Source: Bacillota bacterium (lineage in GTDB: Bacteria; Bacillota; Clostridia; Christensenellales; Aristaeellaceae). Taken from it: 40,919 nt of DNA. The notes beneath the pieces were generated by a model. It searched no databases, had not been told where the DNA came from, and saw only the letters and a program-made list of their open reading frames with translations. Made by a program: the position numbers and the translations under genes. The DNA lies in contig JAEWSC010000033.1 in assembly GCA_023398575.1 (NCBI GenBank), positions 1 to 40,919 on the forward strand. The letters run 5' to 3'. Shown here piece after piece: positions 24,922 to 32,217 of this stretch. How positions within the stretch are numbered: the stretch's first letter is position 1; each line of letters begins with the position of its first letter.

Positions 24922-27507
24922 CTATCTCACTATTTGTTGCATTTGAGCCTCAATAAAACGCTGCCGCGTTAGAAGCTGCTGATCTATGCCATATAGAGTA
25001 ACAATCCTTTCCCGCTGTGCCCGAATGATTTGGGCCAACAACTTCCGGTTATCATTCAAGCGTTGGATGCGAACAACAATCTCATCCGCTTCTTCTGTAA
25101 TAATCTCAATATTCTCCCCGGTAACAAAATAGTCTTGATGTAAAAGTTTTGGGTCTGTACACATGATCAGCGTATTTTGAAGACCAGCTTCAATGCAGGT
25201 GGCTGTTGGAAATCCATCAAATGCTCCTTTAGATAAGGCATTTGCTCGATTTGGAGAAAGAATAATATGCTGATTTGCAAAGAAGCGGGTGAGATCTCGG
25301 GGTGTCAACACTCCTAAAAAGTGGATTGAGTCGCATAATTCTACCACATCAATAGTACTTTTGTCAAAATTCCCCACCACAGTGAAGCGATAATTTGGTG
25401 ACAGGCGGTGAAGCCTCTTTGCTACCTCAATAAAGATGTCGTAACCTTTATCCTCCCCTCTAGGGGAGTATCTCATTGCAGCAAAACAGATTTGAATGAT
25501 AGGAGCATTCTCAATCTTTTGAACAAAGCCTGGATCTGTAATCATAAACGATTCCGCTGGAATTACCACGCCAAAAATATGAAAAATCTCCTCTTCACGA
25601 CAAAAACCCTTATCCAACAAATATCGCTTAGTGACTTCCTGCGTAGTAATCACCTTGCGAAAGAACTGAGACATAAAAATGGCACGCAATTTGCGGTCAG
25701 TTTCTTCATTATCGAGTGCAAATCCGCCACCGGGATACAATTCAAGTATAAAAGGAAGTCCTCGCATCTCCAGATACGGCAGTGCGTTGTATGCGTTATT
25801 CAGAAAACAGATATATGCAATTTTATAAGCGTCCGCAAGACTGCAATCAAATCCTTCCCAAGCAAAAACCTGTCGGGCATATCCCGGATGTGCCATTCGG
25901 AAATCTGCTACGGTTTCAATAAGGGATTTCTTCTGGATCAAGCCTAAAGACGAACCATTTGAAAGAATGGTTGTCCCTTTGATATTTTGGAGATAATACA
26001 TAAATTCTGAATATCGAAATGAACTGACTGGAGATGGAAAGACATCGTCTATAATCAGTAGGCTTTTTTTTAACGCACTATCCCGCATTTGCATGCAGCG
26101 CTGGATAGTGCGAGATGTGTAAGCCAAATATCGGTTTTCCGTATAACGGTCAAAGACAGCTAGAGCTTCTTCCACATTCGCGTCGCTGTGTGGAGAAATT
26201 GGTCTTTTTGCAAGCAGAGTATATGCTTGGGGAACATATCCAATATCGCCAGCCTGGGCAAGAAGCAGATGTGCATTCCAGCTATGCTCACCTGTTCGCC
26301 GAATGGCCTCTACATCCAGAGTAGATACCGCGCTCCTTCGTATCATGGCGCATTGCCAATAACCAATAAAATCATCCTCAAAAAGGTCAAAGATAGTTAG
26401 TGTATTTCTTTCTATTATTTTCACTTTCGGTTCACTGAATTGCCTCTGCTCCTCCAGCCAATACAAAAAAGGGTTAAAGGTCAGAGCACACTCCGGATGG
26501 GATTGAAGAAAAGCTATATGATTGTGGATGTGGAGTGGTACAGAAAAGAAATCTCCGCTGACAGCGAGAGAAAAATACGTACAACCACTATCCTTAAAAG
26601 CTTGAAACATCTGTTCATATGCAGAGTCAGAGACCAGTTGCCTATAGCTGACAGTCATATTGACAGGGACTGACACATTGGGAGGGATGAGGGCTAGAAA
26701 TGCCGATGTACCAAATACCTGAATAGTTATATCGACATTGCATAGTTGATCAAAAATAGAGCAAAGACTCCGCTCCAACTCTTTAACAGAGCGGAGATGC
26801 AAGATGCCAATGAATAAGCTGGGTATGGCGACTTCATTTGATTTGGATAATAGCTCATAAACATTCCCGGATATAATTGGCAGACATTGAGTGTAATGCA
26901 TTCGAACTGTCTTGCTCAGAACATCACCAATTGGATATATACAGTTATCATCACTGCGTATCTTATACAGTATTGTACATTGTTTGTCCTTAAAGAGAAC
27001 TTCAAAATCAGAATCATGACAATGCAATATGTATTCAATAACCGACTGCTCTAGAAAAGTATTGCCCTCCAACACCAGAACCCCACCTGGCCGAAGAAAA
27101 GGATTAAGAAGTCTGAATAATTCAAGACCACTGGCATCATTGGGGATGGTCAATAAGTCAGCAGGCACTTGACGCTGTTCTAACCATGGGCATACTTCCA
27201 ATGGGTGTTGACGCAAAATCGTGAAACGATCTACAAAGCAAAATCGTTCCAACATTCCAGATAGCGATTCATCATCAACTATGAATACCGCCTCGCCATG
27301 ATTATCCTGAATCATCTGAAAAAGGCTGACTAGCGCCAACTCATCACATGTGCCTGCCTGTAACATATGCAATAAATGAAGTTCTCTTGCCAAATATGAT
27401 ATAATTAAGGCATAAGAAACAGATTCACTTTTGTCTGCGTCATCTTCGGACATCATCGTCTGATGATGCAATATTTCTTCATACAGGCTAATAGTTTGTA
27501 AACTCAT
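24922..27507 (-). CDS. Three-part glycosyltransferase: methyltransferase-like, GT2-like and GT4 domains
   Basis: 861 residues; the start ATG at 27507 sits 6 bases after GAGGG. Residues about 20-205 look like a degenerate class I methyltransferase or Rossmann domain (FIVDDESLSGMLERF, LLNPFLRPGGVLVLEGN) without a convincing SAM loop. Residues about 215-480 resemble a GT2-like domain in which the usual DxD seems replaced (SLAVSGDFFSVP), so activity is doubtful. Residues about 490-861 form a GT4 (GT-B) transferase: FAAMRYSPRGEDKGYDIFIE, FTVVGNFDKS, HFLGVLTPRDLTRFF, and GFPTATCIEAGL with Glu at the donor site. Modular proteins of this kind build O-antigen-like or teichoic-like chains. It is the third gene of the unit. 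Confidence 0.88.
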   Translation of the reverse strand: MSLQTISLYEEILHHQTMMSEDDADKSESVSYALIISYLARELHLLHMLQAGTCDELALVSLFQMIQDNHGEAVFIVDDESLSGMLERFCFVDRFTILRQHPLEVCPWLEQRQVPADLLTIPNDASGLELFRLLNPFLRPGGVLVLEGNTFLEQSVIEYILHCHDSDFEVLFKDKQCTILYKIRSDDNCIYPIGDVLSKTVRMHYTQCLPIISGNVYELLSKSNEVAIPSLFIGILHLRSVKELERSLCSIFDQLCNVDITIQVFGTSAFLALIPPNVSVPVNMTVSYRQLVSDSAYEQMFQAFKDSGCTYFSLAVSGDFFSVPLHIHNHIAFLQSHPECALTFNPFLYWLEEQRQFSEPKVKIIERNTLTIFDLFEDDFIGYWQCAMIRRSAVSTLDVEAIRRTGEHSWNAHLLLAQAGDIGYVPQAYTLLAKRPISPHSDANVEEALAVFDRYTENRYLAYTSRTIQRCMQMRDSALKKSLLIIDDVFPSPVSSFRYSEFMYYLQNIKGTTILSNGSSLGLIQKKSLIETVADFRMAHPGYARQVFAWEGFDCSLADAYKIAYICFLNNAYNALPYLEMRGLPFILELYPGGGFALDNEETDRKLRAIFMSQFFRKVITTQEVTKRYLLDKGFCREEEIFHIFGVVIPAESFMITDPGFVQKIENAPIIQICFAAMRYSPRGEDKGYDIFIEVAKRLHRLSPNYRFTVVGNFDKSTIDVVELCDSIHFLGVLTPRDLTRFFANQHIILSPNRANALSKGAFDGFPTATCIEAGLQNTLIMCTDPKLLHQDYFVTGENIEIITEEADEIVVRIQRLNDNRKLLAQIIRAQRERIVTLYGIDQQLLTRQRFIEAQMQQIVR

Positions 27508-27533
27508 GTTCATCCCTCAGCAATCTTGCTAAT

Positions 27534-28643
27534 TCATTTCCTACGCATGATAAACATTATGCAGCGGCCTATCCAGCGCAATAGCCGCTTCATTATAAAT
27601 AAATGTGCTCTTTGTCCTTCCTGTGATATATAACAATCGTCGCCGAAATCAAAACTCCCTGTATAACGGTAAAAATCCTCCAGCGAATAGTTATAGCTTT
27701 CCTGCATACATGAAATAAAAGCTTGGTCAGAAGCGTTTTCAAAAAAGTACCACATTGCAACACTACTTAACCGGCAGCCGAAACCATGTCGAGATGAAAG
27801 CAAAAAAAAGCGTTCACACGCAAGATCTATTTTCTCCTGAGCTCCTTTGCGTATAAACAAATCCGAAAAGCCATCAATGAATTCCCGGTCATCTATCTGA
27901 GTTATCATACCCTTCATAATCCACGTGTATTCATTCATCAAACGTAAAGTATTTTCTTTTGATTGTGCACTGGTATTTTCTATTTTACCGCCGAAACGGC
28001 GGTGGTATACAAGTGGTTTTTGAATGATATATATATTATGTTTTTGAACCAAGCGGACCCAAGCATCAAAATCTGGAAGCTGCCGTAAACCTGCATTAAA
28101 AAGATCAGATGCAGTATAACAATCCCGTTTGGCCAGAACGCTGGGGTGGCACAGGCAATTTCCATGATCCCAAAAATATCTTAACCACTGAGCTCGAGTC
28201 TTATTTCCCTGAAGAAAAATGTTTGAAGAATCAAATGTAGCTTCGTTGATTAACTGTCCTATTCTATCAACCATAAGTGCCTGAGTAAAGCAGATATCGG
28301 TCTGGGGATACTCCTCCATATGAATCATTTGCTCCAAAAGCTTAGAGGGATGCCAGTAGTCATCAGAATTCAAAAGTGCTATATATGATCCTTCCGCCCG
28401 AGATAAGAGAAACTGAAGCGCACCAACAGCTCCCATTCTTTTTTTTGAAAAGAAGGTTCGAATTCGCGGATCATTGTACCCTAGTATCACTTCTGCGGAG
28501 TTATCAGTGGAGCAGTCGTCAACAATCAGAAATTCAAAATCCTGATAAGTTTGTCCTAAAACACTTTCTATAGCCTGACCAATATATTGATGGTGATTGT
28601 AGGAAGGCATAATAACGCTAAGGTTTGTTTTTGACTGAGACAT
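27534..28643 (-). CDS. Family 2 glycosyltransferase
   Basis: 369 residues. The GT-A fold is clear in the first 230 residues: LSVIMPSYNHHQYIGQAIES, LIVDDCSTDNSAEVI, and the metal motif ALLNSDDYWHPSKL. RQLPDFDAWVRLVQKH supplies the catalytic-base region. The last 140 residues are less conserved, with a hydrophobic basic end (LLRWIGRCIMFIMRRK) that may hold it at the membrane. GAGGAA lies 9 bases before the ATG. It should add one sugar to the lipid-linked repeat in the cytoplasm; donor and acceptor cannot be told. Confidence 0.93.
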   Translation of the reverse strand: MSQSKTNLSVIMPSYNHHQYIGQAIESVLGQTYQDFEFLIVDDCSTDNSAEVILGYNDPRIRTFFSKKRMGAVGALQFLLSRAEGSYIALLNSDDYWHPSKLLEQMIHMEEYPQTDICFTQALMVDRIGQLINEATFDSSNIFLQGNKTRAQWLRYFWDHGNCLCHPSVLAKRDCYTASDLFNAGLRQLPDFDAWVRLVQKHNIYIIQKPLVYHRRFGGKIENTSAQSKENTLRLMNEYTWIMKGMITQIDDREFIDGFSDLFIRKGAQEKIDLACERFFLLSSRHGFGCRLSSVAMWYFFENASDQAFISCMQESYNYSLEDFYRYTGSFDFGDDCYISQEGQRAHLFIMKRLLRWIGRCIMFIMRRK

Positions 28644-28692
28644 GCACGCTCATTCCTCTTTCACGAATGGCCTCCAACTATACACGTTATCG

Positions 28693-29241
28693 TTAGGTTA
28701 ACGCTTTTGCAAACTGCAACAATTCTTTGCTTCGCTCCTTAATCCTACGACATGGAATGCCGGCATATATGGACCACGGCTCACATGATTGGTTTACAAA
28801 ACTATAAGCACCAAAAGCGCAACCATCTGGAATAATAACACCAGGCAGAACAGTGCAAGCAGTGCCAATAATACAGTGCTTTCCAATTATCACCTTTTTA
28901 TGTGTAACATTTTTATACTGTTCCGGAACCATAGGGTTGGTCATGGTTTCCCCCGAATAGTCATCCGAAAGAGCATATATGCAGATCCTTGAAGATATGT
29001 TAGAGAAATCACCAACCTCAATACCTTCTTTTCCGCCATATAACGCTGTATAAGCAGCCACATGAATATAACTACCCAAGGTAATTCGTCCACTCAAAAT
29101 ACAAAAATCATCCACACGGACATGATTTCCAAGAGATATCTGCTCAGGAGAATATATGCTAGCTTTTGTACTAATTAATACATCATTGCCAATTGATTGA
29201 AATCCAATCGCGATTAGCTCATCGTGGGAATAAAACCCCAT
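28693..29241 (-). CDS. Left-handed beta-helix (hexapeptide) acyltransferase
   Basis: 182 residues. The start at 29241 (MGFYSHDELIAIGFQSIG) is chosen because AAGGTG lies 9 bases upstream and the family typically starts this way; an ATG at 29259 has no ribosome site. Hexapeptide repeats are visible (ISLGNHVRVDDFCILSGRIT, VIIGKHCIIGTACTVLPGVI, IPDGCAFGAYSFVNQS). The general plan is that of the WbbJ/galactoside acetyltransferase group with acetyl-CoA as donor. It is the first gene after a strong promoter and heads the glycan unit. With RmlA, RmlB and the DegT enzyme it could acetylate a dTDP-amino sugar; O-acetylation of the glycan is the alternative. Confidence 0.9.
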   Translation of the reverse strand: MGFYSHDELIAIGFQSIGNDVLISTKASIYSPEQISLGNHVRVDDFCILSGRITLGSYIHVAAYTALYGGKEGIEVGDFSNISSRICIYALSDDYSGETMTNPMVPEQYKNVTHKKVIIGKHCIIGTACTVLPGVIIPDGCAFGAYSFVNQSCEPWSIYAGIPCRRIKERSKELLQFAKALT

Positions 29242-29285
29242 ACAACAATTCACCTTCATCCCGCAAAATTTATGCGATATAAAAC

Positions 29286-29313
29286 ATTATACCTAGTAGA
29301 ACCTTTTTGTCAA
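29286..29313 (-). promoter_or_regulatory. Consensus promoter of the glycan synthesis/export unit
   Basis: On the minus strand TTGACA (29313-29308), 16 bases, TATAAT (29291-29286): both hexamers are perfect. Transcription would start near 29279, about 38 bases before the acyltransferase start. The IS481-like element sits only 30 bases upstream of the -35, so the promoter itself was not interrupted. Confidence 0.8.
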
Positions 29314-29318
29314 CCTGA

Positions 29319-29342
29319 AGCGAAATAGTCAAATCTTTGGCT
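29319..29342. repeat. 24-bp direct repeat at the left end of the IS481-like element
   Basis: AGCGAAATAGTCAAATCTTT plus GGCT; identical at all 24 positions to 30296-30319 and directly abutting the element's terminal repeats. It reads as a target duplication of unusual length. Confidence 0.9.
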
Positions 29343-30295
29343 TGTAGGACTACAATACATCTTGGACAAGAGGGCAAAAAAAGTGAGAGATGGGCGACAA
29401 AAGGGTATTGTTTAGCTACCACCCCAAACAGCACCGAAAGGACGGACATCCCTCATGAAAAGCATAACACAAGACATGAAATATGAGCAATCCCTGGTTG
29501 AATACACAAGGAAATATGGTGTAGGTCGAGCATCGCGCAAGTACAACAAAGCTCGCTCGAGCATCTACTTCTGGCTGAATGACTACGACGGGAGTATCGA
29601 GTCCTTGGCATGCCAATCCAGACGGCTTCACAGTCATCCGACACAGCATACGCAGGAAGAACTGATCCTCATCAAAAACCTGCGGAGAAGAAATCCTTCA
29701 TTGGGGCTTTCAGACCTATGGAGCAAACTGCGAGAAAGAGGATATTCTCCCCGAATGGAGAGTCTGTACCGGGTATTACTCTGTGTGGGAAATATTCCCA
29801 TATTAAAGAAATAGGAGAAATACAAACCCAAACCATATGAGCAGATGACCCACCCCGGTGAAAGGGTTCAGATCGATGTCAAGCAGGACTTACTCTTCTG
29901 CTGATTTCTTGTTGAAAGCAAATGCTTATTTTAGTCCCGGGGAATCATTGTCCAATGCGTTCAGACCGATAATGACTTTGAGTTTACCAATCGCTTTAGT
30001 CCCAGCAAACGTACGCTTGTTACTCTCTTTGAAAAAACCGCCGCGCAGTTGGGTATCCGTCACAAACTCATTCGCCCATACACCCCAAGGCACAATGGCA
30101 AGGTCAAGCGTAGTCATAGAGAAGACCAGAAGCGCTTCTACAGCATCCGCTCATTCTTCTCCTTCGCCGACTTTGGTGCCCAGCTAGCTGGGCACCAAAG
30201 AACTGCTAACAACCGCCCTATGCGCCCTCTCCTTTTTCTCTCCCCGAACCAGTTCCTTCGCTCTTTCACTGTCCAACATGTTAGAAAATCCTACA
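29343..30295 (+). mobile_element. IS481-like element, copy 2, internally deleted
   Basis: 953 bp. The ends are inverted: TGTAGGACTACAATACATCT at the left, and TGTAGGATTTTCTAACATGT as the complement of the right end, each continuing with TTGGACA (or its near match). Identical 24-bp repeats lie outside both ends. The inside carries a transposase relic with frameshifts and a deletion of about 200 bases between the first and second catalytic Asp. It can no longer move on its own. Confidence 0.82.
30171..30200. repeat. 30-bp perfect palindrome inside the transposase relic
   Basis: CTTTGGTGCCCAGCT is followed at once by its exact complement AGCTGGGCACCAAAG. In intact relatives this region encodes a non-palindromic sequence (SFEDF...QLK), so the right arm appears to be a newly made inverted copy of the left one. 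Confidence 0.92.
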
Positions 30296-30319
30296 AGCGA
30301 AATAGTCAAATCTTTGGCT
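30296..30319. repeat. 24-bp direct repeat at the right end of the IS481-like element
   Basis: Second exact copy of 29319-29342, abutting the TCCTACA right end of the element. Confidence 0.9.
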
Positions 30320-30387
30320 AATCACCTATTAGTTTATTTCAATATACTAACAAGTAAGCTGTGTCTTCTAAACATACAATCTGCTCA

Positions 30388-31325
30388 CTAATTGCATCTG
30401 ATCCCGATCCTTGCCTTCGGAATATTTCCTATATATTTCATCGTCCATAGGAATATTATAGCAATCTCTTCGTATATTATGTTTTGCATATCAGATATTG
30501 CCCATTTGCGGAACTGGTTGTTCAGTCCCTCTATGGCGTTGGTGGTATAGATGATTCGCCGTACTTCGGGCGGATAGGTGAAGAAGGTGGAGAGGATGTC
30601 CCAGTTATCCTCCTAGCTCTTGACACCGGATAGATACTTTTTGCCCCAGGTCTCTTTGAATTCCAGCAGGTGGGCAAACGCTTCGTCTTCGATCGCTACG
30701 CCGTATATACTTTTCAGATTGGCCACAAACGCCTTGATATCTTTCCAGCTTACAAACCTGCTGCTGGATTTGATTTGGTGGATGATACAGCGCTGGATTT
30801 GAGCTTTGAGGAAGGCCACTCCGATAGCCTCCGGGAAGCCTGTCAGTCCATCCACGCAAAACAGTACACTGTCTTGATAATGCGGCTTTTCAGTTCGTTC
30901 AGCACGGACAGCCAGAGCTTCAAGCTTTCGTTCTCCCCGATCCAAATACCCAGAATCTCCTTGTTCCCATCCAAATTGATCCCCAGCATCACATACATAC
31001 AAACGGTACGTTTCATCAAGCGGCCTGACCTGCCATTCCACAATCTGCGGTATGATCCGTTCACTGATTTTGCTTACCAGTTCCGGTGATATCTCCACGC
31101 CGTAAAGATTTTTGATTTGTTCGGAAATATCCTTCTGGCTCATCCCAGCCGCATACAGCGCAAGGACCTTTTCTTGCATCCTATCCGCATTCCGGCTGTA
31201 TTTGCTTATGATCTTTGGCTCAAACTATCCGTTTCGTCCCAGCGGTACAATTACATTTATTACCCCTAACTGCGTCTTCACGGTCTTGCTTGTATACCTG
31301 TTGCGGTAGTTTCGGGGTTTGTTCT
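30388..31325 (-). pseudogene. Decayed IS256-family transposase
   Basis: Read in several frames on the minus strand it gives YTSKTVKTQLGVINVIVPLGRNG, an in-frame stop, FEPKIISKYSRNADRMQEKV, GMSQKDISEQIKNLYGVEIS, WQVRPLDETYR, LGINLDGNKEILGIWIGENES, CVDGLTGFPEAI, QRCIIHQIKSSSRFVSWKDI, and IYTTNAIEGLNNQFRK. The order is that of a normal IS256 transposase. At least four frame changes or stops and a missing C-terminal tail make it inactive. It is unlike the intact IS256 transposase at 9038-10222. The gap 30320-30387 holds nothing recognisable. Confidence 0.82.
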
Positions 31326-32054
31326 CGTCTGCACTTTCGCCCCGTCGTTACTTCTCCTTTGTAGGATTTGCGCTTCTTCATCAGCACCCGGCATACAAGC
31401 CCCAATTGCTTCATCAGCCGCTGAACCGTCTTGTGATTGAGAACAAGGCCACGGCAACGCAGCTCTATGGTGATTCATCGATAGATGTATCTGCCCTTGC
31501 GTTCGTGGTAGACAGCCATGAGTTCGTCCTTAGCCCTGCCGTATTTATTCGGCTCTGCCTGGTGCTTCACGTGGTAGTGAAGGTAGCTCGGGAATTTGAG
31601 CGATGAAAAGCAACAATGCCAATGGGAAGCTTCGCCTCCGTTCTCGAATCACCAGCCTTTTTTGTGCTGGTGTCGGTCGTTTTCCAAAACCAAGGCTTGC
31701 ATGATTTATAGGTACGCATTCTCCGCCCGAAGCCGCTGCACTTCGGCGATCAAATCTTCTTCTCCCTGCTTATCCAATTTTCGCAAGCATCCTTTGCCGC
31801 CATCCTTCGCCGCTCTATCTGAAATCCTACCGCTCCTTTAATCAGATAGAAACGTTCCTATGCAGCAATCCGTTTATTGTCTCTAACATCAAATCGCCAT
31901 GAGTCTCCCTGTAGCTTAGCTTTTCTTCCCGCATCGTTTTCACCACGTGCTGCTTAAACTCTGCCGTGTATCTTTTATTCGGTACTCCTGTTGGCAGGAA
32001 AACACCCCCCAAATTTCTTTCAGTATACCATACTGTCTAATAGGGGTGCAGTCA
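31326..32054 (-). pseudogene. Decayed IS3-family (IS150-like) element, OrfA and truncated OrfB
   Basis: From the outer end TGACTGCACCCCTATTAGAC (complement of 32054 downward), which matches IS150-type termini, one can read KRYTAEFKQHVVKTMREEKL (OrfA HTH) and RLRAEN...IMQALVLEND. These are followed by YHVKHQAEPNKYGRAKDELM, AVYHERKGRYIYR, a TGA stop, ITIELRCRGLVLNHKTVQRL and MKQLGLVCRVLMKKRKSYKG (OrfB start). It breaks off where the IS256 relic begins, near 31325, so the catalytic domain is gone. Several stops and frameshifts are present. It lies immediately outside the 20-bp repeat at 32061. Confidence 0.78.
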
Positions 32055-32060
32055 AAAGGC

Positions 32061-32080
32061 TGCGGGCTTTTTCTTTTTGC
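32061..32080. repeat. 20-bp direct repeat, right copy
   Basis: Exact copy of 3353-3372, six bases beyond the IS3 relic's end and about 60 bases before the clpB promoter. It may mark the right boundary of the island. Confidence 0.55.
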
Positions 32081-32142
32081 ATAATTTTATCTGTTGATGA
32101 GGCACCCTCTGTACGGATGCTAAAAAATATTGATGTATCCTA

Positions 32143-32170
32143 TTGACAATAGCAGCAAATGGAATACAAT
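32143..32170 (+). promoter_or_regulatory. clpB promoter
   Basis: TTGACA (32143-32148), a 16-base spacer and TACAAT (32165-32170), 47 bases before the clpB start. The -35 is perfect and the -10 has one change. Confidence 0.8.
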
Positions 32171-32175
32171 AAAAA

Positions 32176-32192
32176 GGTCAAAGATAGTCAAA
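32176..32192 (+). promoter_or_regulatory. CtsR operator
   Basis: GGTCAAAGATAGTCAAA matches the CtsR heptad tandem repeat (A/GGTCAAA-NAN-A/GGTCAAA) with no mismatch. It covers the expected transcription start just after the -10, the normal repressing position. It implies heat- and stress-induced expression of clpB and that ctsR exists elsewhere in the genome. Confidence 0.88.
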
Positions 32193-32217
32193 TTATACCC
32201 GCGAGGGGGGCTGGAAT

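Larger units (their letters stand above)
29455..30321 (+). pseudogene. IS481-like transposase relic, copy 2
   Basis: It opens at ATG 29455 with KSITQDMKYEQSLVEYTRKY, an HTH (GVGRASRKYNKARSSIYFWL), YDGSIESLACQSRR, and HTQEELILIKNLRRRNPSLG. After a frameshift near 29800 it gives MTHPGERVQIDVKQ (first Asp). A deletion and in-frame stops follow, then QTDNDFEFTNRF (second Asp region), and RHKLIRPYTPRHNGKVKRSH, where the usual Glu of GKVERSH is now Lys. Its last codons run into the right-hand direct repeat. Both the deletion and the Glu-to-Lys change mean it is dead. Confidence 0.85.

Noticed and set aside
29319..29342. Direct repeat considered as a Xer/dif-type site, since IS1202-group elements are reported near such sites
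   Set aside because: The 24-mer lacks the two inverted 11-bp arms and central spacer of a dif site.
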